This document shows positions 1 through 7,628 of a DNA stretch of 38,754 nucleotides, one piece after another; within the stretch, counting starts at the first letter, position 1, and every line of letters begins with the position of its first letter. The position numbers were made by a program, and so were the translations under genes. Source of the DNA: JBOGED01 sp050743625. GTDB lineage: Bacteria; Actinomycetota; Nitriliruptoria; Euzebyales; Egibacteraceae. Below the pieces are notes generated by a model. It did no database searches and was not told the origin of the DNA. It saw nothing but the letters and a program-made list of their open reading frames with translations. The stretch spans positions 1 through 38,754 of the forward strand of contig JBOGED010000042.1 in the NCBI GenBank assembly GCA_050743625.1, read 5' to 3'.

Positions 1-129
1 AGCGCCACCAACCCAGCGCACACGCGCCGCCTCCGCGGGCGCTTCTTAACCGCGCCCTGACCACGCCGAACAACCCCAAGAACCGGCCGGCCCACCCCCA
101 AAACACACGGCAAAACCGAATACTTACAG

Positions 130-145
130 TCGGGGAAATCCCCGA
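130..145 (-). terminator. Hairpin after glpX
   Basis: A perfect 6-bp stem with a 4-nt AAAT loop lies 11 nt beyond the glpX stop codon. No T-run follows it on the minus strand, so calling it a terminator rests on position only. I recognise nothing else in bases 1-129, which are C-rich and carry no convincing reading frame. Confidence 0.4.
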
Positions 146-156
146 TGATCCCGCGT

Positions 157-1152
157 TCAGGCGAAGTCGATCGAGCTGTACTCCATCAGCTTGTCGAAGG
201 TGTGGCGAGCCTTGACGTAGCGGACGGTGCCGCTCTTTCCGCGCATGAGCAGCGACTCGGTGGTGGCGCCATGGGCGATGTAGTTGACGCCTTCGACGAG
301 ATCACCCTCAGTCACACCGGTGCAGACGAAGAACGTGTCGGTGCTGGACACCAGGCGGTCGGTGGTGAGCGGCTCGTCGAGGTCGTAGCCGACATCTCGG
401 GCCCGCTGCGCCTCCTCGTCGTTTCGAGGCCAGAGCTTGCCGAACATCTCGCCGCCCAGCGCTTGCACGGCGCAAGCGGTAATGACGCCCTCAGGCGTGC
501 CGCCGATGCCGAGCGACGCATCGATGGGCTTCTCGGGCATCGCCGCGAGCAGGCCGGCGGCGACGTCGCCGTCCATGATCAGGCGGAGCCGCGCTCCGGC
601 CTCGCGGACCTCTTGAGCCATCTGCGCGTGCCGGTCGCGGTCCAACATCACGACGAGCAGGTCGTTGACGCGTTTTCCTTTGGCGTACGCGAGCCTGGCG
701 AGGTTCCTGGCCACCGGGGCGTCGATGTTGATCGCGCCTCTTCCGTCGGCGCCTACCACCCACTTCTCCATGTACATGCACGGCCCGGGGTCGAACATCG
801 TGCCGCGCGGCGCGGCGGCGATGACCGCGATCGAGCCTGGCCGGCCTTGCGCGAGCAGGCGCGTACCGTCGATCGGGTCGACGGCGATGTCAACCTTCGG
901 CGGGTGGCCGGTGCCGATCTGCTCGCCGTTGTAGAGCATCGGCGCCTCGTCCTTCTCACCCTCGCCGATCACGACGACGCCCTCCATCTCGACCGTCGAG
1001 AGCATGAGCCGCATCGCGTCGACCGCCGCTTGGTCGCCCGCATCTTTCTGGTTGCGCCCCAGCCACCGCCCCGCCGCGAGCGCGGCGGCTTCGGTGGCTC
1101 GCATGAGCTCCAGGGCGAGGTTCCGGTCAGGTTGCTGCGGGTTCTTGACCAT
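157..1152 (-). CDS. glpX: Class II fructose-1,6-bisphosphatase GlpX
   Basis: Hydrolyses fructose-1,6-bisphosphate to fructose-6-phosphate in gluconeogenesis, in the cytoplasm. The protein has the GlpX hallmarks: GEGEKDEAPML near residue 65 (metal site), DPIDGTRLLA near residue 95, and a conserved GIGGTPEGV stretch near residue 220. The length of 331 aa is normal for the family. The start is taken at ATG 1152 because GGAG sits 7 nt upstream; a GTG two codons earlier (1158) is possible. It is divergent from phoU, with about 130 bp between them. Actinobacteria generally use this class II enzyme for gluconeogenesis, so it is probably a housekeeping gene. Identification is firm. Confidence 0.95.
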   Translation of the reverse strand: MVKNPQQPDRNLALELMRATEAAALAAGRWLGRNQKDAGDQAAVDAMRLMLSTVEMEGVVVIGEGEKDEAPMLYNGEQIGTGHPPKVDIAVDPIDGTRLLAQGRPGSIAVIAAAPRGTMFDPGPCMYMEKWVVGADGRGAINIDAPVARNLARLAYAKGKRVNDLLVVMLDRDRHAQMAQEVREAGARLRLIMDGDVAAGLLAAMPEKPIDASLGIGGTPEGVITACAVQALGGEMFGKLWPRNDEEAQRARDVGYDLDEPLTTDRLVSSTDTFFVCTGVTEGDLVEGVNYIAHGATTESLLMRGKSGTVRYVKARHTFDKLMEYSSIDFA

Positions 1153-1284
1153 TACCACGCTCCTACGTCAGTCACCTGGGGTGAGCTTACCGGGCTAGTC
1201 CAGGACCGAGAAGCCTCTCAATTTGCGATCTCTTCGCGCGGAAAGCGGCTCACAAGGCGGGAGCGGGCATAGTCTGTGCGAACC

Positions 1285-1971
1285 ATGGACGACGACGTAC
1301 TCCGGAAGCTCGAAGAGGAAGAACGGGCGCGCCCGGTCAGCCGCGTCGAGTTTCACGGGCAGCTCGACGAGCTCGACGGTCGGCTGGTCGAGATCGCGCA
1401 GCGGGTCGCCGACGAGATCGAGCCGGTTACGACGGCGTTCCTGCAAGCGGACCGCTACGCGGCCGACCAGCGCATCAAGGCCGCCTCGGCGATCCAGCGA
1501 GCGTGCGTCGAGCTGGAGGAAACCGGTTTCGTCATACTCGCGCGCCAATCACCGGTTGCCGGTGACCTCCGCCGGGTCATCGCCGTGCTTCGATGTGCGC
1601 GTGACGTCCAGCGGTCCGGCAACTTGATCGGTCATATCGCCTCGTCCCTCACCTGGGTGCACCCGCCGTCGATGCCGAACTCCCTCCGCCAAGTGATCGG
1701 CCAGCTCGGCACGGTGTCCGCCCAGATCTTCGCCAGCGCCGTCAACGCCTGGCGTACGCACGACGCGCTCGCCGCGCCTGAGCTGGAGACCCAGGACGAC
1801 CAGGTCGACCTGCTCCAGAAGGTGCTCCTCACCGAGCTGTACACCGGCCAACAATCGGTCGAAGAGTCCGTAAGCCTGGCCCTACTCGGCCGCTACTACG
1901 AGCGCATCGGCGACCACGGGGTGGAGCTCGCACGCCAGGTCGCCTACTTCGTCACCGGCGACCGGGCCTAG
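1285..1971 (+). CDS. phoU: Phosphate signalling protein PhoU
   Basis: PhoU links the Pst phosphate transporter to the PhoR/SenX3-type sensor kinase and keeps the Pho regulon off when phosphate is plentiful. The 228-aa protein has two PhoU repeats with the typical helix signatures: SPVAGDLRRVIAVLR near residue 90 and LLGRYYERIGDHGVELA near residue 205, containing the conserved E-R-x-x-D metal-binding pattern. ATG 1285 is preceded by a -10-like TAGTCT at 1270-1275, so the transcript may be nearly leaderless; an upstream GTG at 1276 is less likely. No pst or phoR gene is adjacent. Its stop codon overlaps that of the convergent gene by 4 nt. Confidence 0.93.
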   Translation: MDDDVLRKLEEEERARPVSRVEFHGQLDELDGRLVEIAQRVADEIEPVTTAFLQADRYAADQRIKAASAIQRACVELEETGFVILARQSPVAGDLRRVIAVLRCARDVQRSGNLIGHIASSLTWVHPPSMPNSLRQVIGQLGTVSAQIFASAVNAWRTHDALAAPELETQDDQVDLLQKVLLTELYTGQQSVEESVSLALLGRYYERIGDHGVELARQVAYFVTGDRA

Positions 1972-2612
1972 ACGTTTTCTGGTTTTGGCCATGGGCGATA
2001 GCGGCGTTCCTCGGCCCAGGCGGCGGGGGTTTCGTTCGCGGGTTGGATCGTGATGCGCTCGATCGGCCAGGCGAGCACGCCCAGCTCGGTGACCGCTTGG
2101 GAGAACGCGGTGCACAGCTCGTCGCACCAGGCGTCATCCAGGATGTATCCGTCGAGCCGGAGATCTCGGTGGGCGCGGAAGCGGACGCCGTACGACAGCA
2201 AGGCACCGCCGCCGAGGCGGTCAGCGAGCCAGATGACCCTTCCGATGTCGAGGCGGTTCCCGTAGGCCGCGCCAGCTGCCTGCAAGACGATGCGGACGCA
2301 CGTCCACGGGCGCGGCTCATGGATATCGGCCGGGCCGGTGATCACGACGCGGCTCTTGGAGCCTTCCCATATGGGAAGTCCAAGCTCCCCCGCGGCGGAC
2401 TCGAACTCGTCCTCTAAGCCGTAGTCCAGCAGGTCCTTTCCCGGGTCGTCGCTCCCGTCCCCCTCCATGAAGAGCACGACTCCGTACCCGAGGGTGCCCA
2501 TCCCTTCAAATCGGTGGCCAAGCCGGGCGATCGATACCGGGTCGAGCGGGGCGGTGCCCAGCTCCGCAACCGGTCCTCCCGCGGTAACCGCGACCGCGAG
2601 CTCCACGCACAC
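1968..2612 (-). CDS. Uncharacterised protein, 214 aa
   Basis: I do not recognise this protein. It is soluble, without a signal peptide or membrane segment, mildly acidic, and ends in a proline- and tryptophan-containing tail (WAEERRYRPWPKPENV). It contains short beta-strand-like blocks such as YGVVLFMEG, SRVVITG and VRIVLQAAG, and two aspartate-rich turns. Codon use has the strong GC third-position bias of its neighbours, which supports real coding. GTG 2606 is an alternative start with a better-spaced GTGAGG upstream. The gene ends inside the phoU stop codon and lies downstream of sixA on the same strand, separated by about 80 bp. Confidence 0.7.
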   Translation of the reverse strand: MCVELAVAVTAGGPVAELGTAPLDPVSIARLGHRFEGMGTLGYGVVLFMEGDGSDDPGKDLLDYGLEDEFESAAGELGLPIWEGSKSRVVITGPADIHEPRPWTCVRIVLQAAGAAYGNRLDIGRVIWLADRLGGGALLSYGVRFRAHRDLRLDGYILDDAWCDELCTAFSQAVTELGVLAWPIERITIQPANETPAAWAEERRYRPWPKPENV

Positions 2613-2692
2613 CTCACTTCATACAGCCATCCGAGGGAGGCAGAGCCTTACATGCCAAGCGTGCAACCGGAAGGGGAGAATGGGCGTTCACC

Positions 2693-3223
2693 TTATGGCA
2701 CGGCCGAGGCCGAGATGTCAACGCACACGGTGCCATCGAACGCCAGCGTGAAGCGCCCGCCCTTACGGCAGCGGACGTCGTCGAGGTCCACACCGTCCCG
2801 ACCCATGAGTAGCGCGGTCACCGAGGGGATGACGTCACCGTGTGAGCATACGACGACGCGTCCTCCGGCGTGCTCGACGACGGCGCGGTCGACGACCGCC
2901 ACCGCCCGCCCGCCCAGCCAGGCGGACGCCACCCACGCGTCGCCACCGTCGTGGACCGGCAAGGTGGTCGCCTCGCCGAGCGCCGGCTCGAGCACGATCT
3001 TCAGGCCGGCCAGCTCCGCGAGAGGCTCCAGCGTCTGGACGCAACGGACGAACGGGCTGGAGTAGAGGCCGGTGATCGGCCCGTGCTTATCGTGAAGCAG
3101 GCGGGCCAAGCGGCGGGATTGCACCACACCCGATTCGGTGAGGGGGCGCTCGCGATCCGCCCTTCCCCACCATTGGTCACGCCGATAGGCCTTCGCGTGG
3201 CGGACGAGCTCAACGATCGTCAT
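2693..3223 (-). CDS. SixA-like histidine phosphatase
   Basis: A 176-aa member of the histidine phosphatase superfamily. The N-terminal VELVRHAKAYRR carries the RH[A/G] catalytic histidine and arginine. LYSSPFVRCVQTLEPLA gives the second arginine, and VVVCSHGDVIPSV gives the second active-site histidine. The RHA variant and short size fit SixA-type phosphohistidine phosphatases, which remove phosphate from phosphohistidine proteins; small-molecule substrates cannot be excluded. The start is set at ATG 3223, where homology to the family begins. The frame stays open upstream to 3508, but that part is antisense to dedA. It is divergent from dedA. Confidence 0.85.
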   Translation of the reverse strand: MTIVELVRHAKAYRRDQWWGRADRERPLTESGVVQSRRLARLLHDKHGPITGLYSSPFVRCVQTLEPLAELAGLKIVLEPALGEATTLPVHDGGDAWVASAWLGGRAVAVVDRAVVEHAGGRVVVCSHGDVIPSVTALLMGRDGVDLDDVRCRKGGRFTLAFDGTVCVDISASAVP

Positions 3224-3289
3224 GCGCGGGATGAAACGGAGCGACCACGTGGCCGAGCATATCCGCCACGACAGCGTTTCGCGGGCCGC

Positions 3290-3304
3290 TAGCCTCACGC
3301 CGTG
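3290..3304 (+). promoter_or_regulatory. Leaderless -10 box of dedA
   Basis: TAGCCT at 3290-3295 matches the actinobacterial TANNNT -10 element and ends exactly 6 nt before the GTG start codon at 3302. No Shine-Dalgarno sequence is present. This spacing is typical of leaderless transcripts and supports the GTG start. Confidence 0.5.
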
Positions 3305-3904
3305 GACCTCGAACAGCTCATCTCCGCCATCGGCGCGCTCGGCGTGTTCGCGATCGTCTTCGCCGAGTCCGGCCTCTTGATCGGGTTCTTCCTCCCAGGC
3401 GATTCGCTCCTGTTCACCGCCGGGCTCCTGGTGTCCCGTGAGGTGCTCAAGGTCCCCTTGCTCGTGCTGCTGCTTGGCTGCTTCCTCGCGGCTGTGGCGG
3501 GCGACCAAGTCGGCTACGCGTGCGGTCGGCGCGCCGGGGAGCGGCTGTTCCGCCGGCCGGACTCTCGCCTGTTCCGGCAGGAGTACGTCGAGCGCGCGCA
3601 GTCATACTTCGAGCGCTACGGCAGCCGCACGATCGTGCTCGCCCGTTTCATCCCGATCGTGCGGACGTTCGCGCCTATCCTCGCGGGCGTGGGGCGCATG
3701 CCGTACCGGACGTTTCTCACCTACAACGTCGTAGGTGGCCTGCTGTGGGGAGTAGGTGTCACCTCCCTCGGCTACCTGCTCGGTCGGCAGTTTCCCGAGA
3801 TCGAGCGCTACCTAGCCCCCGCGGTGCTCCTCATCGTCGCGGCCTCCCTCCTACCCCCCGCGCTCGAGATCCTTCGCCGCCGCCCGATCCGCGCGAGGCG
3901 ATGA
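3302..3904 (+). CDS. DedA family membrane protein
   Basis: DedA proteins are polytopic inner-membrane proteins linked to lipid scrambling and undecaprenyl-phosphate recycling. This 200-aa protein has the family motifs: an early ESGLLIGFFLPGDSLLFTAGLL block with the key E and G-D, GDQVGYACGRRAG, and then FERYGSRTIVLARFIPIVRTFAPILAGVGRMPYRTF with the conserved R-F-I-P and the following arginine. There are about five hydrophobic segments. It starts with GTG directly after a TANNNT box. A uppS-like gene lies nearby, but nothing in the layout ties the two. Confidence 0.92.
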   Translation: MDLEQLISAIGALGVFAIVFAESGLLIGFFLPGDSLLFTAGLLVSREVLKVPLLVLLLGCFLAAVAGDQVGYACGRRAGERLFRRPDSRLFRQEYVERAQSYFERYGSRTIVLARFIPIVRTFAPILAGVGRMPYRTFLTYNVVGGLLWGVGVTSLGYLLGRQFPEIERYLAPAVLLIVAASLLPPALEILRRRPIRARR

Positions 3905-3928
3905 CCACGCCTGTGGCACACTGACCGA

Positions 3929-4177
3929 GTGCGAGCCGCATTCGCCCACGACGCCCTAGACGTCCTACACGTCAGGGTCCTTTTTGCTACAGAGCCAGAG
4001 CGGGAGCATGAGGCGCGGCATCGCATCGACGTCGGTCTCTCCGTCGGTTGTCTCCCCGGGTCCGAAGGCGGAACGACCCATTGGCGGTTACAGAGCAGCC
4101 AGGCCGGTGTCGTGTCCCAAGAAGAGGCCGCCGGGGCCAACGAGCTGATCAATCAGGACCTGTCAAGCAGCGAGTGA
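3929..4177 (+). CDS. Doubtful small ORF, 82 aa
   Basis: This is the only plausible reading frame in the 292 bp between dedA and the acyltransferase gene. It starts with GTG, has no clear ribosome binding site, and encodes an acidic, soluble peptide ending in EEAAGANELINQDLSSSE. The third-position GC bias is moderate. I recognise no family. An opposite-strand frame covers the same bases with an unnatural Ser/Arg-rich composition and is less likely. This may be a small gene or the degraded end of one. Confidence 0.25.
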   Translation: MRAAFAHDALDVLHVRVLFATEPEREHEARHRIDVGLSVGCLPGSEGGTTHWRLQSSQAGVVSQEEAAGANELINQDLSSSE

Positions 4178-4196
4178 CCGGGCCGCTGACCTAGCC

Positions 4197-4790
4197 GTGG
4201 AAGCCCACATCGCCCCGACCGCCGATGTGGACCCGGGCGCGTGGATCGGTGCCGGGTGCAAGGTCTGGCATCTCGCGCAGGTGCGCGAGGGCGCCCGGAT
4301 TGGTGAGGGATGCATGGTGGGGCGTGGCGCCTATGTCGATACAGGCGTGCACCTCGGGCGTCACTGCAAGGTAGAGAACTACGCCCTGGTGTACGCGCCG
4401 GCACGGTTGGGCGACGGGGTCTTCGTGGGTCCCCACGCCGTGCTGACCAACGACGTCTACCCACGGGCGGTGACGCCCCGCGGCGCCGTGAAGGGACCCG
4501 GCGACTGGGACGTCGCGGGGGTGACGGTCTCCGACGGCGCGTCGATCGGAGCTCGGGCCGTGGTCGTGGGGGGCGTGCGCATCGGCCGGTGGGCAATGGT
4601 CGGTGCGGGAGCCGTCGTCACGAAGGACGTGCCGGACTTCGCCCTCGTGGTCGGCGTGCCGGCCCGGCGGGTCGGCTGGGTGGGCAGGGCGGGCTTCCCG
4701 CTGATCGAGGAGGCCGGCGGGACGTGGCGCTGCCCACGGACCGGCGCGACCTACCTGCTCGAGGACGAGCGGCTGGTCGAACCGTCGTGA
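4197..4790 (+). CDS. Left-handed beta-helix acyltransferase, WlbB/FdtC-like
   Basis: A 197-aa hexapeptide-repeat transferase. Repeats of the [LIV]-G-x-x-x form run through residues 1-165 (for example IGAGCKVWH, IGEGCMVGRGAYV, LGDGVFVGPHAVLTNDVYPR, IGARAVVVGGVRIG). The block GPHAVLTND and the C-terminal VVGVPARRVGWVG are typical of N-acetyltransferases acting on UDP- or dTDP-linked amino sugars in surface glycan synthesis. The last 35 residues (GGTWRCPRTGATYLLED) look like the short cap seen in this group. It starts with GTG 4197. Next to it, on the opposite strand, is the sugar-nucleotide epimerase gene rfbC. The exact sugar substrate cannot be read from the sequence. Confidence 0.85.
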   Translation: MEAHIAPTADVDPGAWIGAGCKVWHLAQVREGARIGEGCMVGRGAYVDTGVHLGRHCKVENYALVYAPARLGDGVFVGPHAVLTNDVYPRAVTPRGAVKGPGDWDVAGVTVSDGASIGARAVVVGGVRIGRWAMVGAGAVVTKDVPDFALVVGVPARRVGWVGRAGFPLIEEAGGTWRCPRTGATYLLEDERLVEPS

Positions 4791-4816
4791 GCCCCCGCCG
4801 GCTGCAACCATCTACC

Positions 4817-4866
4817 CCCTGAACGGGGACTTAGGGGCAGATACGCCCCGAGATCCCTGTTCGGGG
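4817..4866 (-). repeat. Palindromic repeat, family 1, copy A
   Basis: An imperfect 50-bp inverted repeat. The inner stem is GGGGC/GCCCC around a 6-nt loop (4839-4844). The outer stem pairs 4821-4829 with 4854-4862, with one G-T pair. It is nearly identical, in inverted orientation, to the hairpin at 36584-36631, including the loop sequence. Bases 4834-4866 are read as the last 11 codons of rfbC, and 4831-4833 is its stop codon. Confidence 0.85.
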
Positions 4867-5442
4867 TGGCATCGGCCGCCGCCCCTGCCACTGGGGATGA
4901 GCGGGGAACAGGTCGCGCAGCCGGGGGTTCGCCTGGTCGGCGGCGGAGAGGACCGGATGCTCGACGGGCCAGCGCACCGCGAGGTCGGGATCGTCCCACG
5001 CGACCGAGCGCTTGGTCACACCCGGCTGCCAGTAGTCGCTGACGTCGTAGAGGTAGTCGACCGGGCCATCGCCCAACGTGCAAAACGAGTTGGCCAGGCC
5101 GTTCGCGATAAAGAGGCGGATCTGCTCGCCTGAGGGCGGCTCACCCAGCGTGAATGTGCGGACCTGGGCGAAGGTCGGCGAGCAGGGGCGGATGTCGGCG
5201 ATGGCGGCGAACGCGAGGCCGCGGACGACGTAGACGAGCTTGTCCCACGGCTCCGCATGGAAGCCGCGGAGGACTCCTGGCGCGCTCCGGGAGTGGTTGC
5301 CCTGGCGAAGCACGGGCTCACGACCGAGCGCCTGCGCCAGCTCGGAGATCTGGTAGGTCTGGCGGAAGAAGCCACGCTCATCGCCGTGCGTCTGGAAGCG
5401 GACGACGTACAGGCCCTCGATGCCGGTCGGCTCGACGGGCAT
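4831..5442 (-). CDS. rfbC: dTDP-4-dehydrorhamnose 3,5-epimerase family protein
   Basis: RmlC/RfbC-type cupin epimerases act on dTDP-4-keto-6-deoxy sugars for rhamnose and related glycans. The 203-aa protein has the family pattern: GDERGFFRQTY near residue 18, SRSAPGVLRGFHAEPWDKLVYVVRG near residue 52 with the catalytic histidine, FIANGLANSFCTLGDGPVDYLYDVSDYWQPG, and a late AVRWPVEHPVLSAADQ. It starts 4 nt after the uppS stop, so the two are co-transcribed. Oddly, the last 11 residues and the stop codon come from a dispersed palindromic repeat, so the natural C-terminus has been replaced or extended. An epimerase of another dTDP-sugar is possible. Confidence 0.9.
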   Translation of the reverse strand: MPVEPTGIEGLYVVRFQTHGDERGFFRQTYQISELAQALGREPVLRQGNHSRSAPGVLRGFHAEPWDKLVYVVRGLAFAAIADIRPCSPTFAQVRTFTLGEPPSGEQIRLFIANGLANSFCTLGDGPVDYLYDVSDYWQPGVTKRSVAWDDPDLAVRWPVEHPVLSAADQANPRLRDLFPAHPQWQGRRPMPPRTGISGRICP

Positions 5443-5446
5443 CGCG

Positions 5447-6217
5447 CTACTGCCCGAACCGCCGGGTCCGCGAGGCGAACTCGCGAAGCGCGCGCAGGAA
5501 GTCGGTCTTGCGGAACTCTGGCCAGTACGGGTCGCAGAAGTAGAACTCGCTGTGCGCGGACTGCCACATCAAGAAACCCGAAAGCCGGATCTCACCCGAT
5601 GTCCGGATGATGAGGTCGGGATCCGGTGTTCCCGTCGTGTAGAGGTGCGCGGAGATGTGCTCCGGGCGCAAGTCGGCGATGACATCCTCGAGCGTGCACC
5701 CGTCCGCCGCACGCTCCTCGAGGAGACCGCGCAGCGCATCGGTGATCTCTTGGCGACCCCCGTAGCCGACCGCGACCTGGACGTGGAGCCCGTTGGATTC
5801 TCGGGTGTGCTCTTCGGCCTTCTTCAGCGCCTTGCGCAGGGAGTCGGGAAGAGTGTCAAGCGCCCCCACCGCGGTGATCTTCAGCCCCCGGGCGGGCGGC
5901 TGCAGCGCGAGACCGGTGATCGTCTCGGCGATGATATTCACGAGATCGTGGATCTCGTCGGCGTCGCGGTTCAAGTTCTCAGTCGACAGCAGCCACAGCG
6001 TGACGAACGGGATCTCAACCTCGTCACACCACCGCAACAGCGCAGGGATCTTCGTGGCCCCCAAGCGATGCCCCTCGGCGACCGTGTCCAGCCGCCGAGC
6101 CCGCGCAAACCGCCGGTTGCCGTCAAGGATGACCCCGACGTGCCGCGGCAACGGCGCATCTCGCAATCCCGCCTGAAGGCGGCGCTCGTAGATCCGGTAC
6201 AGGAACTCGGCCACCAT
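5447..6217 (-). CDS. uppS: cis-Prenyltransferase (isoprenyl diphosphate synthase)
   Basis: Condenses isopentenyl diphosphate onto an allylic primer with cis geometry to make the lipid carrier used in cell-wall synthesis. Motifs in order: HVGVILDGNRRFAR near residue 26 (catalytic Asp and diphosphate-binding residues), LWLLSTENLNRD near residue 75, VGYGGRQEI near residue 150, and IRTSGEIRLSGFLMWQSAHSEFYF near residue 205. The DGNRR form, rather than DGNGR, and the N-terminal EFLYRIYERRL resemble the mycobacterial short-chain enzyme Rv1086, a Z,E-farnesyl diphosphate synthase. The product may therefore be short, but that is inference. A TATGAT box ends 8 nt before the ATG. It is first in a two-gene unit with rfbC. 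Confidence 0.92.
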   Translation of the reverse strand: MVAEFLYRIYERRLQAGLRDAPLPRHVGVILDGNRRFARARRLDTVAEGHRLGATKIPALLRWCDEVEIPFVTLWLLSTENLNRDADEIHDLVNIIAETITGLALQPPARGLKITAVGALDTLPDSLRKALKKAEEHTRESNGLHVQVAVGYGGRQEITDALRGLLEERAADGCTLEDVIADLRPEHISAHLYTTGTPDPDLIIRTSGEIRLSGFLMWQSAHSEFYFCDPYWPEFRKTDFLRALREFASRTRRFGQ

Positions 6218-6294
6218 CTAAGGGGATCATAACGACGCCACCCCGGCAGTCCTCCCGGCCGACCGACCAGTCAGCCGACCATGGCACCTTGTGG

Positions 6295-6530
6295 TTATCC
6301 ACACGCCACTAATCGGTCATGGTCGGTTGGGGGTGGATGCAGCCGCCACCGGTCGTCGGGTCCGCGAGCCAGCCACCAGCCGCGTTCGTGGACATTGTGG
6401 TGGCAGCCGGTGCACAAAAGAACCAGATTGTCCAGATCGGTGGCCCGAAATCGACCCAGCGGACGATATGGTGCGCCTCGCACCAGGCCACCGGGGCGCG
6501 GCAGCCGATTCCAGGGAACAAAAACCAACC
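6295..6530 (-). pseudogene. HNH endonuclease (DUF222 type) remnant, frameshifted
   Basis: The C-terminal HNH nuclease part of a DUF222-type protein survives in two frames. One frame reads CRAPVAWCEAHHIVRWVDFG (6430-6515) and the next reads DLDNLVLLCTGCHHNVHERGWWL, ending at the stop 6295-6297. Joined, they make the normal zinc/HNH motif C-x-A-P..CEAHHIV..DLDNLVLLC..CHH..VH. A one-base deletion near 6450 breaks the frame. The large N-terminal DUF222 region is absent. DUF222-HNH proteins are common, repeated genes in actinobacteria. This copy is dead. Confidence 0.8.
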
Positions 6531-6653
6531 TGGCTACTGCTGAGCAGCCAGGCCGAATCTTGCATGAGTTACGCACTGGAGGGGCCGAGGTCTTCGGTGT
6601 CCCGTCGGGACAGCCGTACTTCGGCACGGTGGACGCCTCGCCTCTGGTCCGGC

Positions 6654-7201
6654 ATGCCGCACGGCGAGGTGGCGGGCATCGTGGCTGCGCGCCTTGCCCG
6701 CCCGGACCTGGATGCGGGATGGGGACTGCGCACACTCGCCTCGGGTGAGGTCGCATACAACACGCTCGGAACTGTGTGGCCGCACGACACCGCCCTCGGC
6801 ATCGCAGGGTTCATGCGGTACGGGCACATGGCAGCTGCCTCGCGCCGACGAACGGGCTGCTCGAGGCGGCTGAATGCTTCGGCTGGCGGCTCCCGGAGTT
6901 ATTCGGCGGCTTCGACCCGACGGAGTTCGGGTGTCCCGTGCCCGTACCCGGTCGCCTGCAGCCCTCAGGCATGGAGTGCAGCGGTGCCATTGCTCCTACT
7001 ACGGACGATGATCGCTTGGACCCGGACGTGCCGGCCGGTCGGGTTCACATCGCTCCCGCGCTGCCCGAGGGCATCGAGCTACATATCACCGGGATCTCGC
7101 TCGGCAGCGCTGGACACCTGGACCTGCGAGTCTGCGGCACCGAGGTGGAAGTGCTCGGCAAGCCCGCGGGGATTGACATGATCACTGCCCCGCGTCAGTA
7201 G
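6654..7201 (+). pseudogene. Glycogen-debranching enzyme C-terminal remnant, frameshifted
   Basis: The C-terminal part of an amylo-alpha-1,6-glucosidase/glycogen-debranching family protein can be reassembled from alternating frames. The pieces are DAGWGLRTLASGEVAYN and GTVWPHDTALGIAGFMRYGH (frame of 6654), NGLLEAAECFGWRLPELFGGF (second frame), YPVACSPQAWSAAVPLLLLRTM (first frame again), then DPDVPAGRVHIAPALPEG and a conserved beta-rich tail ending at 7201 (second frame). At least three frameshifts are needed, and a few residues appear deleted before GTVWPHD. The catalytic-domain N-terminal half is missing. It abuts the HNH remnant head to head. Confidence 0.8.
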
Positions 7202-7553
7202 AAGCGGCGCTGAGGGCTTCGCGGATCGCGTGGGCGCGCTGGAGGCAACGTTCGGCTTCGACTTGCTCGCCGGAGTCGTCGAGCACATCGGCCAGGCGCT
7301 CGAGATCCTCAGCGACATATCGGTGATCCGGTCCGTACACACGCTCGGCGATGTGTGCGGCGCGCTCCAGGTCGACCAACGCCCTAGCCATGTCCCCCAT
7401 GTCGCGACGCACAGCCCCCAGATACCGGAGGCACTCGCGAACATGCGCGTGGTCCGATCCGTAGGCTGCCTCGTTAATGGCCAGCGCGCGCTCGAGGTCA
7501 GCTTTGGCCCCGGGCAGGTCGCCGAGGCGGTGGAGCACGGAGCCCCACGACAC
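7182..7553 (-). pseudogene. Tetratricopeptide repeat protein fragment
   Basis: About three kinesin-light-chain-type TPR units of 42 residues remain, with the usual LGDLPGAKADLERALAINEAAYG pattern. They are followed by MARALVDLERAAHIAERVYGPDH and a C-terminal AERCLQRAHAIREAL. The first unit is cut and an in-frame stop lies about 18 nt upstream of the GTG 7553. Large actinobacterial NB-ARC/TPR proteins end in such repeats, so this is best read as the tail of a lost larger gene. The 20-bp overlap with the debranching remnant's end supports decay. A short expressed TPR protein of 123 aa cannot be excluded. Confidence 0.55.
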
Positions 7554-7628
7554 ACGGTCAGGCCACGTTCACCTTGGCCTGCTTGGCTGCACGGGGAGTG
7601 CAGGCGCGCGAGAAGGGAGGGGATCCCG

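Noticed and set aside
1..129. Possible RNA gene or gene end at the left edge
   Set aside because: No cloverleaf, no rRNA-like sequence and no open frame with natural composition could be found.
3224..3508. N-terminal extension of the SixA-like protein
   Set aside because: It is antisense to dedA and highly charged. The histidine phosphatase motif starts right after ATG 3223.
7230..7628. N-terminal extension of the glycerophosphodiesterase frame
   Set aside because: The frame is open upstream but runs antisense through the TPR fragment. The signal peptide and the ribosome site place the start at GTG 7629.
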